From Rugamonas aquatica (GTDB taxonomy: Bacteria > Pseudomonadota > Gammaproteobacteria > Burkholderiales > Burkholderiaceae_D), in NCBI RefSeq assembly GCF_009380215.1, contig NZ_WHUG01000004.1:186001-250000 (forward strand): a stretch of 64,000 nt of DNA. Reading direction: 5' to 3'. Positions 51,197 through 60,679 of the stretch are shown piece after piece. A program made the position numbers and the translations under genes. The notes below the pieces were generated by a model, which worked only from the letters and a program-made list of their open reading frames with translations, was not told the DNA's origin and did no database searches. Position 1 is the first letter of the stretch. Each line of letters begins with the position of its first letter.

Positions 51197-52162
51197 TCAG
51201 GGACGCAGCCAGTCCAGCTGCATGGCGCGGAAATCGAGCGGCGCCATGCCGTAGGCGCTGCGGAACACCCGGCTGAAGTGGGCCGGACTCTGGAACGCCA
51301 GGTCGCGGGCGATCTCGGCGATGGCCGTCTCCGGCGCCAGCACCAGTTCATTGGCCGCCTCGCGCAGGCGGCAATTGCGCACATAGGCCGCCAGGCCGCC
51401 CTCGGCCTCGAACAGGCGGTACAGGCTGGGCCGCGACAGCGGAAAGGTCTGCAGGATATGCTCCGGCGTCAGGTCCTGGCGGTACAGGTTGGCGTCGATG
51501 TAGAGCCGGATCTTGTCCTGCCAGGCGGCGCGCACGGCGGCGCGCTGTCCCGATTCCAACCGCGTCTGCTTGACGAAGGCGGCCAGGATCAGCTCGCCGC
51601 AACGGCGCAGCGCCGCGTCCAGTTCGGACGGCGGCAGCGTGGACAGCGTGCGGCACAGCGCCATCAACTGGTCGAACAGCAGCCGCGTCAGCGGCGAGCT
51701 GTAGTTCACCACCTGGCCATGGATGGCCTCGGCGTCCGGAATGGCCGCCTCCACCACATGGCGCGGCAGGAAGAAGGCCAGCACCCGCGCCGACGCCGGC
51801 CGCATCATGCGCATGGTCTGGTTCATGTCCAGCGCCAGGATGCCCGGTACGAACTGGGCCGCCTTGCGGCTGCCGCCGCCGACTTCCGTTTCGATGATGC
51901 CCTCGATCGCCACATGGAACACATAGTCGCGCATGCCGTCGCGCGAGATGTAGCCGGGGCTGCGGACCTGGCAGACGGCGTCGGTGCGGCTGTCGAGGAA
52001 GATCAGATCTTTCAGCACGTAGGTGGAGATTTCGCCGCGAAAACCATGCTTGCGCTGGCTGCGCGACACCGGCACGTCCATGATGCGGCCCACGTATTCG
52101 CGCCACGCCTGGGCCTGCAAACCGGGCGCCTCGTTGGCCACCGTGAAGTGGTTGATCGCCAT
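51197..52162 (-). CDS. AraC-family transcriptional regulator
   Basis: The 321-residue protein has a long N-terminal beta-rich sensing domain (cupin-like) and a C-terminal AraC/XylS pair of helix-turn-helix motifs: DLTPEHILQTFPLSRPSLYR and EIARDLAFQSPAHFSRVFR. I chose the ATG at 52162, preceded by GAGGAG; the frame stays open to 52267, but the extension has no good ribosome-binding site. It is divergently transcribed from the lectin-secretin-tectonin locus across 279 bp and may control it. No ligand can be inferred. Confidence 0.9.
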   Translation of the reverse strand: MAINHFTVANEAPGLQAQAWREYVGRIMDVPVSRSQRKHGFRGEISTYVLKDLIFLDSRTDAVCQVRSPGYISRDGMRDYVFHVAIEGIIETEVGGGSRKAAQFVPGILALDMNQTMRMMRPASARVLAFFLPRHVVEAAIPDAEAIHGQVVNYSSPLTRLLFDQLMALCRTLSTLPPSELDAALRRCGELILAAFVKQTRLESGQRAAVRAAWQDKIRLYIDANLYRQDLTPEHILQTFPLSRPSLYRLFEAEGGLAAYVRNCRLREAANELVLAPETAIAEIARDLAFQSPAHFSRVFRSAYGMAPLDFRAMQLDWLRP

Positions 52163-52382
52163 CGCCGGCTCCTCACCAGTCGCCGGCGGCAGGGCGTAAC
52201 GCTGCCGGTGACCGGACAGGTGCCTGCGGGTCGTGGCGGTGTATTGGTGGCTGGAAGGGTGCTTCATGGACGGTAAGGCATGAATGTAGGATCATTATTG
52301 TATCTGATTCGCAACAAATGATCTGGTGTGCAACTTTAATCTCCAAAAAATGAGACAGGCAGGCAAGTGGAAAAGTTTTTGC

Positions 52383-52395
52383 CCGGAATATCCGG
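52383..52395. promoter_or_regulatory. Small inverted repeat upstream of the lectin gene
   Basis: Arms ccgga (52383-52387) and tccgg (52391-52395) have a 3-bp spacer, 47 bp before the lectin start in the divergent AraC/lectin region. Short and possibly accidental. Confidence 0.25.
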
Positions 52396-52441
52396 TGGCA
52401 AATATCCCCCCACTTTAACGTTACGCTCAAGGAGCAATGCC

Positions 52442-54484
52442 ATGTTCTTCCGTGAATCCTTGCGGGCCGCCGTGACTGTCGTCGTCCTGCTGCAAGGCGC
52501 CAGCGCTTTCGCCCAGACCGATGCCCAGAAACTCGCCGTCTTCGACGCCAATTTCTACCTCAACAAATATCCCGACCTGAAGGCCGCCTTCGGCAACGAC
52601 GCCCAGGCGGCGCAGCAGCACTGGCTACAAAACGGCCTCAAGGAAGGCCGCGACGCTTCGCCCGCCTTCAGCATCGGCGGCTACCGCGCCCGCTATTCGG
52701 ACCTGCAGCGCGCCTTCGGCTACGATTTTTCGGCGCTGCTGCGCCACTGGTACGACGCCGGCATGAAGGAAAAGCGCGACCCGCGCGCGGTCGGCACCTA
52801 CATGGCCGACCCGAACATGGCGCCGCTGGATCCGAACTTCTACCTGGCCAACAACTCCGAACTGCCGGCCGCGATCGGCATGAACGTGCCGCGCCTGGTC
52901 GAGCACTGGCTGACCTACGGCATGCCGCAGGGCCGCGCGCCGAACGCCGCCGTCGCCGCCAAGCAGGTCAACCTGGACACGACCTTCTATGCCGACCGCT
53001 ATCCGGACCTGAAGCAGGCCTTCGGCTACGATGCGGTCAAGCTGTATAACCACTGGATGAACTACGGCCGCGTGGAAGGCCGCTCGCCGAATCTGTCGAC
53101 CTACAACCTGATGCTGCCCGCGCCCCGTTCCGCCAACGGCCTGAGCGTGCTGCGCCTGGGCGACTACATGAAGCCGGGCGACTACATGATCTCCAATAAC
53201 CGCCGCTACATCCTGGCGTTCCAGACGGACGCCAACCTGGTGGTGTACGAGACCGACCACCCGTCCAAGGCCAGCGACGCCAACCGCCGCTGGTACCAGC
53301 ATCCGCAAAGCTTCGACACCAAAAAGAAATACTTCATGGTGCTGCAGCCGGACGGTCATTTCTGCACCTACGAGGGATCGTCGTCGGCCGACCAGGGCCG
53401 CTACATCGGCTGCGTGCCGGACAAGGCGGGCGGTCCGATCGGCCGCTACTTCGTCGCCCTGCAGGATGACGGCAACCTGGTGGTGTACAAGGGCCAGGGC
53501 CCGGACGACAACCGCGGCTGGATCTGGGACCGCATCACCACGCTGCCGTCGAAAGGCTTCAATTTCAAGTCCATCGTCGAGAACGTGGACAACGTGGTGC
53601 GCGCCGGCGCCGCCGCCATCGTCTCCGCCTCCAACGAGGTGGCGCACACCACGGTCGACGTCAGCAACAAAGTCGCCAACACCACCACCAGCGTGGCCGT
53701 GACCGTCGGCCGTGAAGTCGAGCAGGGCGGCCAGATCGTCGGCCGCGAAGTGGTGCGCAACGGCGAGATCGTCGGCTATGCGGTGGCCAATGCTGCCGTG
53801 GAGGCGTGGAACTTCCTGAACAGCAGCTGCGGCGCCATCGGCCGCAAGGTGTTCCCTATCGATGCCTACTTCAAGGGCGCATCGACGGTCGCCAATGCCG
53901 TCGTCAAGTACGGCAACACCGGCGGCGGCCATCAGCTGGCGTCGGCCGAGCAGTGCTTCGACTGGGCGCAGGACGGTTTCTATTGCGCGATGCCTAAGGA
54001 GCTGGGCAAGATCGTCAGCCAGGCCGGCAGCATGCCGGGCAACGTCATCAACCTGAGCACCAAGATCTTCAATGAAGCCAAGTCCAAGGATTGCCTGATC
54101 GCCGGTGCATCCACGGTCATGGCGGGTGCGCTGGGCATGGAGATGTGCGCCTTCACCAAGGTGGTGGTCAACGACGCCAAGGGCGCTTACGCCTGCTATG
54201 CGGCGGCTGAAGCCAAGGGCATCATGGCCAAGTTCATCCCCGGCGGCAAAACCAATGGCTTCCCGTCGCAGACCGCCTGCACGTCGGCCGGCCAGCTGGC
54301 GCTGCAGGTTGCCGAGAAGGTCGTCACCGATGATTTGTCGGACCAGGTCAAGCTCGCTGCCAAGAGCGGCAAGTCGGCCGCACTGGTGGCCGAGCAGTTG
54401 ATGGTGGTCTACAGCATCGCCGGCCAAGCCAATAGCTACCAGAACATCGTGGACGAGCTGCACAAACTGCCTGAGTGCAATTGA
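52442..54484 (+). CDS. Secreted protein with four N-terminal repeats and a bulb-type lectin domain
   Basis: This 680-residue protein has a signal peptide (LRAAVTVVVLLQGASAFA). Four ~40-residue repeats follow over about residues 38-220, each with a Y-x3-YPDL-type core and a closing HW-x4-G-x2-EGR (for example ADRYPDLKQAFGYD and NHWMNYGRVEGRSPN). A B-lectin domain at about 230-365 has FQTDANLVVY, LQPDGHFCTY and LQDDGNLVVY, the classic mannose-binding triplet. The rest is Ala/Val-rich and helical with several Cys. AAGGAG precedes the ATG at 52442. It is followed 13 nt later by a secretin gene and may be its passenger or assembly partner. Confidence 0.85.
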   Translation: MFFRESLRAAVTVVVLLQGASAFAQTDAQKLAVFDANFYLNKYPDLKAAFGNDAQAAQQHWLQNGLKEGRDASPAFSIGGYRARYSDLQRAFGYDFSALLRHWYDAGMKEKRDPRAVGTYMADPNMAPLDPNFYLANNSELPAAIGMNVPRLVEHWLTYGMPQGRAPNAAVAAKQVNLDTTFYADRYPDLKQAFGYDAVKLYNHWMNYGRVEGRSPNLSTYNLMLPAPRSANGLSVLRLGDYMKPGDYMISNNRRYILAFQTDANLVVYETDHPSKASDANRRWYQHPQSFDTKKKYFMVLQPDGHFCTYEGSSSADQGRYIGCVPDKAGGPIGRYFVALQDDGNLVVYKGQGPDDNRGWIWDRITTLPSKGFNFKSIVENVDNVVRAGAAAIVSASNEVAHTTVDVSNKVANTTTSVAVTVGREVEQGGQIVGREVVRNGEIVGYAVANAAVEAWNFLNSSCGAIGRKVFPIDAYFKGASTVANAVVKYGNTGGGHQLASAEQCFDWAQDGFYCAMPKELGKIVSQAGSMPGNVINLSTKIFNEAKSKDCLIAGASTVMAGALGMEMCAFTKVVVNDAKGAYACYAAAEAKGIMAKFIPGGKTNGFPSQTACTSAGQLALQVAEKVVTDDLSDQVKLAAKSGKSAALVAEQLMVVYSIAGQANSYQNIVDELHKLPECN

Positions 54485-54497
54485 GGACGGGACTGAG

Positions 54498-56519
54498 ATG
54501 AAGATCAACGTAGTTTTGGCCGCAGCCATCGGCCTGGCGCTGGGCGGCTGTGCCGCGCCCGGCGCGGCGCCGGGCCAGAAGCAGGCCGGCGCTTTCACGC
54601 CGCTGGCGGTCGACCGCAGCGGCGGTGGACTGAGCGCGGCGCTGCAGCATGCCAACCTGTCCTCGGCCTCGCGCCAGGTGGCGGCGGAAGGCATACGCGC
54701 GCTCGACGCGCACGAGTTCAAGAAGGCCAGCGATCTGTTCAACCTGGCGCTGAAGACCGACTTGAACAACTCCTATCTGCACTTCTTCAACGCGCTGACT
54801 TATCACTACCGCGCGCTGGAAGGCGAGGGCGCGCTGTTCGCCCTGGCCGAGCAGGGCTACGAGATGGCGGTGCAGTTCGATTCCAGCAATTACACGGCCA
54901 TGCATTACCGTGGCTTGCTGCACCTGGACCGGCGCGAATATGCGCAGGCCCAGCACTACCTGATGGAGGCGGCCCTGTACGACAAGCGCGATCCGGATCT
55001 GCTGTACGACCTGGCGCTGGCGTCGTATCAGATCAAGGATCCGAAGACGGCGTATGCGGCCTTGCAGGCATTGCAGTCCGTGGCCGACGAGAAGGAAGCG
55101 TATTCGCCGCGCGTGTTGCGGGCCAAGGCCATCGTCGCCGCGTCGGCGGCCGATGCGCCCGGCGCCGAGCAGGCGCTGGCGGAACTGCGCCTGCATAATG
55201 GCAGCAGCGCGCAGACCGCGTTCGTCGCCAAGCGCATCGACGACTGGAAGGCCTCGTATGCGATGCCGATGGTGCAGGCGCAGTATCCGGCGCCGGCGCA
55301 GCCCTACGGCTCGCTGCCTGCGGGCGCCAACACCGGCGTCCAGCAACCGCCGCAGGCGTCGCCCTACGGTGCGCTGCCTGCGGGCGCGAATACCGGCTTG
55401 ACGGCTTCGCCGTACGGCGCGCTGCCGGCCGGCGCGAACATGGGCCAGCAGGGCGGCAATCCTTACGGCCAGCTGCAGGGCATGCAGGGCCAGTTCGGTG
55501 CGCTGCCGGGCGCGCGCCTGCCCGGCGCTTTCATCGAGAAGCAGATGGCGCTGGTCGACGTGGTCATCATCTCGACCGAGGAAGACAATGGCAACACCAT
55601 GGGCGTCAACCTGCTGGATGGTTTGAAGCTCCAGTTCGGCAACAGCTCGGGCACGCCGGCGTGGGCCAAGACCACCAGCCGCGTGTTCGATGCGCTGACC
55701 GGCGTGAACACCACCGACAGCCAGTCCATCACGCGCCTGATCGGCGTGCCGGGCGTGACGTATTCGCTCAACATCGCCAACGCCACCGAGATCAACAGCG
55801 AAGTGCTGGCGCGGCCGACGCTGGTGGCGCTGGGCGGCCAGACCTCGCAGTTCTTCTCCGGCGTGGACGTGGTGGGCGCGGCCGTGTCGAACGGGCAGGG
55901 CAGTTCGGTGCAGGTGCAGAAGGAGGTCGGCGTCAAGCTGACGGTGACGCCGGAGTTCCTGCCGGAGGGCTTGATCAAGCTGCAGGTGCAGGCCGAGCGT
56001 ACCTTCCTGACCAACCCGAATTCGAACGTGGTGTTCGACTTCCGTCTCGATACCACCAAGACCATCGTCAACGCCAACGTGGTGATGCGCTTCGGCGAGA
56101 CCATCATCCTCAGCGGCCTGTCCGAGCGCGACAAGTCGGCCAACAACAGCGGCGTGCCGGGCCTGCGCGAGGTGCCGCTGGTGCAGTACCTGACCTCGCG
56201 TAACACCCAGCGCGACTATCACAAGAACGTGATGATCTTGCTGACGCCGCGCCGGCCGCAGTACACCTATCGCGACCAGGCGCAGATCGAGGAAGAGCGC
56301 AAGGGTTACAGCAACTTCGACCGCGTGGAGGCGGAGTTCCAGGACAAGTATACGATGTGGTATCGCCCCTTGCCGAGCATGGCGCACGTGGCCTTCGCCC
56401 TGTCCGAGAGCGCCTTGTTCCGCGAGTTCCGTTCCGGCGATCTGGAGACGCCGAGCTGGACTTCGCGCACCACCCATGGCGGCCGCTTGCGCGACGCCCT
56501 GAGCTTCCTGTTCTACTAA
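54498..56519 (+). CDS. Lipoprotein secretin with N-terminal TPRs and a Pro/Gly/Ala repeat linker
   Basis: This 673-residue protein has a lipobox LGGC placing the acylated Cys at residue 18. TPR-like helices follow at about 60-230 (ALKTDLNNSYLHFFNALTY, EYAQAQHYLMEAALYDK). A Pro-rich linker with three tandem units of PYGALPAGANTG type comes next at about 265-325. The C-terminal secretin domain at about 360-600 contains NATEINSEVLARPTLVAL, EVGVKLTVTPEFLPEG and VPGLREVPLVQYL, the signature of GspD/PilQ-like rings. No N0/N1 periplasmic domains are visible, so it is not a standard GspD. It should form an outer-membrane channel. No ATPase or platform protein is nearby. Confidence 0.85.
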   Translation: MKINVVLAAAIGLALGGCAAPGAAPGQKQAGAFTPLAVDRSGGGLSAALQHANLSSASRQVAAEGIRALDAHEFKKASDLFNLALKTDLNNSYLHFFNALTYHYRALEGEGALFALAEQGYEMAVQFDSSNYTAMHYRGLLHLDRREYAQAQHYLMEAALYDKRDPDLLYDLALASYQIKDPKTAYAALQALQSVADEKEAYSPRVLRAKAIVAASAADAPGAEQALAELRLHNGSSAQTAFVAKRIDDWKASYAMPMVQAQYPAPAQPYGSLPAGANTGVQQPPQASPYGALPAGANTGLTASPYGALPAGANMGQQGGNPYGQLQGMQGQFGALPGARLPGAFIEKQMALVDVVIISTEEDNGNTMGVNLLDGLKLQFGNSSGTPAWAKTTSRVFDALTGVNTTDSQSITRLIGVPGVTYSLNIANATEINSEVLARPTLVALGGQTSQFFSGVDVVGAAVSNGQGSSVQVQKEVGVKLTVTPEFLPEGLIKLQVQAERTFLTNPNSNVVFDFRLDTTKTIVNANVVMRFGETIILSGLSERDKSANNSGVPGLREVPLVQYLTSRNTQRDYHKNVMILLTPRRPQYTYRDQAQIEEERKGYSNFDRVEAEFQDKYTMWYRPLPSMAHVAFALSESALFREFRSGDLETPSWTSRTTHGGRLRDALSFLFY

Positions 56520-56530
56520 GCGGAGCTGCC

Positions 56531-59500
56531 TTGGCGATCTGCTCTCTCATGCGCCGGCTGACGGCGCTGGCGCTGCTCGGCTGCGCGTTGGCCGCGTCGG
56601 CGGCCACGCCCGACGGCCTGATGCCGGTGCGCGGCGATGCCCACGAACTCGTCATCACGCCGGATGGCTCGGTGCTGGCGCTGGACCGCGACGGACGTCC
56701 GTGGCGGCGCCGGCGCCAGGGCGACGGCAGCTGGGCCGGCCTGCCGGGCCAGTTCGCCGCGCTGCGCGCCGGCCTGGATGGCAGCGTGTGGGGCATCACG
56801 GCGGCGCATGAGTTGTATGTGCTGCGCTCGGGCAGCTGGTGGTCGCCGGCCGGGACCGGCATCGACGATGTCGCCGCCGGACCCGACGGCGCCTTGCTGC
56901 TGCGGGAGAGCGGGCGCGGCTGGCGCGACGAGCCGGCCAGCGGACGCCCGTGGCCGGCCGATGCGGCCAGCTACCCGCGCGCGCTGGCCGACGCACACGG
57001 CTTGCCGTGGCTGTGGCGCGCGGACGGCCATATCGCCCGCTATGACGGCACCGCCTGGCAGCGCAGCGACGTGCCCGATGGGCGCGGTTTGAGTTCGTTG
57101 TCGCTGAGCGCGGACGGCAGCGCGATGCTGATCGACGATCGCGGCGCGCCGTGGCGCTGGGAGCCGGCGCGCCGCGCGTGGCAGGCGCTGACGGCCGATG
57201 GCGCCGCCGGCATCGTGCAGGTGGCGCTGGGGCCGGCGGGCAAGCCCTGGTTTGTCGGCGCCGACGGCCGCGTGCTGGCGAGCGATCTGTTCGATGCGGC
57301 GACACCGGCGGCGCGGCCGCCGGCTTTATTTACACGGCTGCTGGCCTGGCAACGCGTGCGCGGCCAGGCCGAGGGCTTGAGCATCGGCGCGGACGGCACG
57401 GTGCTGACGCTGGACCGCGAAGGCAGCCTGTGGCAATGGAAGGGCAAGAATAACTGGAGCATGTTGCCGGGCCAGGCCGCGCGTGCGGCGGTGGCGGCGG
57501 ACGGCTCCGTCTGGGCCGTGCTGCGCGGCGGCCGGGTGGCGCACCAGGTGCGCGGCTTCTGGCAGGAGGCCGGCTTCGAGGCGGCCGATATCGCGGCCGG
57601 TGCACGCGGCGATGTCTGGGCCTTGCGCACCGACGGCCAGCTGGCCTTGCTGGTGCGCGGCGCCGGGCCATGGCAGCTGCTGCGCGACAGCGGCGGCGCG
57701 GTCGCGATCGCGGTCGGCAAAAATGGCGAACCGTGGATCATCGACGCCAACGGCGAGGTGCGTTCGCGTCCGGCGGACGCGTGGCGCTCCCATCCCGGCA
57801 TCCGCGCCGTCAGCCTGGGCGTGGGACCGGAAGGCACGGTCTATGCGACCACGGCGGAACTGGGCATCTACTGGCTGGACCCGCGCGAAGGACAATGGAA
57901 GCCGGCCACCGGCAAGGCGCTGCGCATCGCGGTCGGGCCGCAGGGTGCGCCGTGGGCGATCGGCGCCAACAGCGAGGTGCTGGCGTCGGCCTTCTTCCTG
58001 CAGGAGGATGAACGGCGCGTGGCGCGCCAGACGGCGGCGCAGCAACCGGCGGCGCCGGTGCTGAGCTTCGTGCCGGCGCCGCCGGCGTCGGTGCTGGCCA
58101 GTTCCAACAAGCCGCTGGCGTACACGCGCGTCGACGGCCGCTACATCGATATCGGCGTAGGCGGCGACGGCAGCGTGTTCGCGGTCGGCAGCGAGGGCGG
58201 CCTGTATTGCTACAACCCCGAGGACCAGCGCTTCCTGCTGGCCAGCACCGGGGCGGCGCGGCGCGTGGCGACGGCGGCCGGCGCTACGCCGTGGCTGGTG
58301 AACGCCGGCCAGGACGTTTCCTATTTCGACCGCGGCTGGCATGCGGTCGCCGATTTCAAGGCCAGCGATATCGCCGTCGCGCAGAATGGCGGCGTGTTCG
58401 CGGTGGAGGCGAACTCCCAGCAGATCTACCGCTATGCGGCGCAGGAGGGCGTGTTCACGCTGGCGCGCGACGCCAACGGCACGGCCTTCCCGAAGGCGCT
58501 CAAGGTGGCGCCGGTCAGCAACACGATGGTCTGGATTATCGCGCCGGACCAGCAGGTGCTGCGCTGCACCGGCAACAGCTGCATTGCGCAGGGCGTGTCC
58601 GCGCGCGACATCGGCATCGGGCCGGAAGGCTCGGTGATGATCGTCGACCTGATGGGCGGCGTGCGGCGCTACGACTTCAAGGCGCTGGCGTTCAAGCCGG
58701 CGGGCGGCGCGGCGCGTGAGCTGTCGGTCGGCCCGCAAGGCTTGCCGTGGCTGGTCGATGCGGAGGGCGCGGCGCAGGCGGCGTCGCTGCCCAAGCCATC
58801 CGTGCGGGCGCGCGCGACGGCGTGCAATCAGCGTTTCAGCGGCCAGCCGGTGCCGATGGCGCAGCCGCCCGCGCAGTTCAAGGCGGGCGACGACAGCGCC
58901 GTGCTGGCGCCGGGCGGCAGTGTGAATATCCTGGCCAACGATACGGTCAATGGCGTGCGGCCGGTGGCGGCGCAGGTGCTGGTGGTGTTTGCCAGCGCCA
59001 CGCCTTACCTGGCCTACGCGGACGGGCTGGTGACGGTGCTGGCCGGTGCGCCGCCTGGCGCGCTGCTCAACGCCAGCTACAAGCTTTGCCAGCTGCCGAC
59101 CGGCAGCAGCTGTTCGCCCCCGGCGACGGTGACGGTGGCGGTGCCTGGCACCATCAGCGCGCAGCCGGACCGCCTGTCGCTGGCGGCTGGGCAGGCGACG
59201 CCGGCGGGCGCGCTGCTGGCCAACGATGCGGCGAATGGCCGTCCCGCGGCGGCGGGGCTGGTGGTGGTCAGCGGCGGCTTCGCGGCGCCGGGATTGGCCG
59301 TGACGGCCAATGGCGCGGTGACGGTGGCGGTGTCGGTGGCGCCGGGCAGTTACGCGGGCAGCTATCAGATCTGCCTGACGGCGTCGCCGGCGACTTGCGC
59401 CGGCACGACGGTGGAAGTGACGGTGCAGGCGCCGCAGTTCGTGCTGGCGGCGCCGGTCGTCAATGTGCAACTGGAGGCGGGGCGCAGTACGGCGGCCGGC

Positions 59501-60661
59501 CAGTTGCTGGCTGGCGCGCGGCTCAACGGCAGCGGCATCTCGGCGGGCATGGCGACGGCCAGCGGACAGTTTGCCGCCGCTGGTCTCAGCGTGAATGCCG
59601 ATGCTTCGGTGTCGGTGGCGGCGGGGACGGCGGCGGGCAATTACAACGGCAACTACCGGCTTTGCCTGGCCAGTGCGCCGTCGAATTGCGCCGGCGCGCA
59701 GTTGCTGGTGACGGTGACGGCGCCGCCGGTGTCGATCGCCGCGCAGGCGGACAACCTGACGCTGGCGCCGGGGCAGACCTCGGCCGCCGGCGCGCTGCTG
59801 GCCAACGATACGCTGAACGGCGGGGCTGCCGATCCGAGGCTGGTGACGGTCAGCGGCAGCCTCGGGACGGCGGCAGCGGTCATCAATGCCAACGGCACGA
59901 TCGGCGTGGCGGCGGATGCGCCGGCCGGCACCTACAGCGGCCGCTACCGGGTGTGCGCAGTCGCCGTGCCGACGGCCTGCGCCAGCGCGGCGGTCACGCT
60001 GACGGTGGCGCCGACGGTGACTGCCGGCGCGGCCAGTGTGACGATCAATTCCGGCGCCGGCGTGCCGGCTTCCACGCTGCTGTCGCGCATCGCTGCGAAT
60101 GGCCGCGCGGTGCAGGCCGGGCAGGTGGTGGTCAGTGCGAGCTTTGCGGCCAGCGGGATCAATGTCGGTACCGACGGCGCCATCGGCGTTGCTACGGGCA
60201 CGGCGGCCGGTACGTATGCGGGAAGTTACAGCGCTTGCCTGAGCGCGCAGCGGACGATCTGCGCCACTGCGTCGTTGACGGTGGCGGTGCTCGATACGGT
60301 GCAGGCGCAGGCGGACAGTTTCGTACTGCGGCAAGGCGACGGCGGTGCATCGATCCTGGCGAACGATACGATTTCCGGCCAGGCGGTGTACATGGATCAG
60401 CTTGCGCGGGTGACGGTACGGGTCAGTATGAACGTGCCTGGGATCAGTTTCGGTGCCGATGGCACGATCAGCATCGCCAGCGATGCCGTGCCTGGAAATT
60501 ATGCGGGCAGTTATCGCCTGTGCGTGGCGGCTGCGCCGGCCAATTGTTCCAGCGCCGCGATCAGTGTGGTGGTGCAGGCGGCCCCGGTGGTGCCGCCGAC
60601 GCCGGTGGAACCGCCACCGCTGCCACTGCCGCCTGTCGAACTGCCACCGCCCCGGCCCTAG
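56531..60661 (+). CDS. Large exported tectonin-repeat and Ig-like-repeat protein
   Basis: The 1376-residue product has two halves. The first (about residues 25-760) contains tectonin-like beta-propeller units such as GSWAGLPGQFAALRAGLDGS and NNWSMLPGQAARAAVAADGS. The second (about 780-1350) has six tandem ~92-residue Ig/cadherin-like repeats with ALLANDTLNG-type starts and a paired Cys (YRLC...NCA). A Pro-rich C-terminus ends the protein. I set the start at a TTG at 56531, with CGGAG 5 nt upstream and 11 nt after the secretin stop. An ATG at 56549 is an alternative; a lipobox-like LLGC then lies at the signal. It is probably a surface adhesin. No cell-wall anchor is recognised. Confidence 0.78.
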   Translation: MAICSLMRRLTALALLGCALAASAATPDGLMPVRGDAHELVITPDGSVLALDRDGRPWRRRRQGDGSWAGLPGQFAALRAGLDGSVWGITAAHELYVLRSGSWWSPAGTGIDDVAAGPDGALLLRESGRGWRDEPASGRPWPADAASYPRALADAHGLPWLWRADGHIARYDGTAWQRSDVPDGRGLSSLSLSADGSAMLIDDRGAPWRWEPARRAWQALTADGAAGIVQVALGPAGKPWFVGADGRVLASDLFDAATPAARPPALFTRLLAWQRVRGQAEGLSIGADGTVLTLDREGSLWQWKGKNNWSMLPGQAARAAVAADGSVWAVLRGGRVAHQVRGFWQEAGFEAADIAAGARGDVWALRTDGQLALLVRGAGPWQLLRDSGGAVAIAVGKNGEPWIIDANGEVRSRPADAWRSHPGIRAVSLGVGPEGTVYATTAELGIYWLDPREGQWKPATGKALRIAVGPQGAPWAIGANSEVLASAFFLQEDERRVARQTAAQQPAAPVLSFVPAPPASVLASSNKPLAYTRVDGRYIDIGVGGDGSVFAVGSEGGLYCYNPEDQRFLLASTGAARRVATAAGATPWLVNAGQDVSYFDRGWHAVADFKASDIAVAQNGGVFAVEANSQQIYRYAAQEGVFTLARDANGTAFPKALKVAPVSNTMVWIIAPDQQVLRCTGNSCIAQGVSARDIGIGPEGSVMIVDLMGGVRRYDFKALAFKPAGGAARELSVGPQGLPWLVDAEGAAQAASLPKPSVRARATACNQRFSGQPVPMAQPPAQFKAGDDSAVLAPGGSVNILANDTVNGVRPVAAQVLVVFASATPYLAYADGLVTVLAGAPPGALLNASYKLCQLPTGSSCSPPATVTVAVPGTISAQPDRLSLAAGQATPAGALLANDAANGRPAAAGLVVVSGGFAAPGLAVTANGAVTVAVSVAPGSYAGSYQICLTASPATCAGTTVEVTVQAPQFVLAAPVVNVQLEAGRSTAAGQLLAGARLNGSGISAGMATASGQFAAAGLSVNADASVSVAAGTAAGNYNGNYRLCLASAPSNCAGAQLLVTVTAPPVSIAAQADNLTLAPGQTSAAGALLANDTLNGGAADPRLVTVSGSLGTAAAVINANGTIGVAADAPAGTYSGRYRVCAVAVPTACASAAVTLTVAPTVTAGAASVTINSGAGVPASTLLSRIAANGRAVQAGQVVVSASFAASGINVGTDGAIGVATGTAAGTYAGSYSACLSAQRTICATASLTVAVLDTVQAQADSFVLRQGDGGASILANDTISGQAVYMDQLARVTVRVSMNVPGISFGADGTISIASDAVPGNYAGSYRLCVAAAPANCSSAAISVVVQAAPVVPPTPVEPPPLPLPPVELPPPRP

Positions 60662-60679
60662 AACCGGCGGCGCGGGGTC

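Noticed and set aside
57326..60334. Minus-strand open frame of ~1002 codons across the tectonin/Ig-like gene
   Set aside because: Antisense of a repeat-rich gene; the Arg/His-rich product is typical of the complement of G/C-rich repeats.
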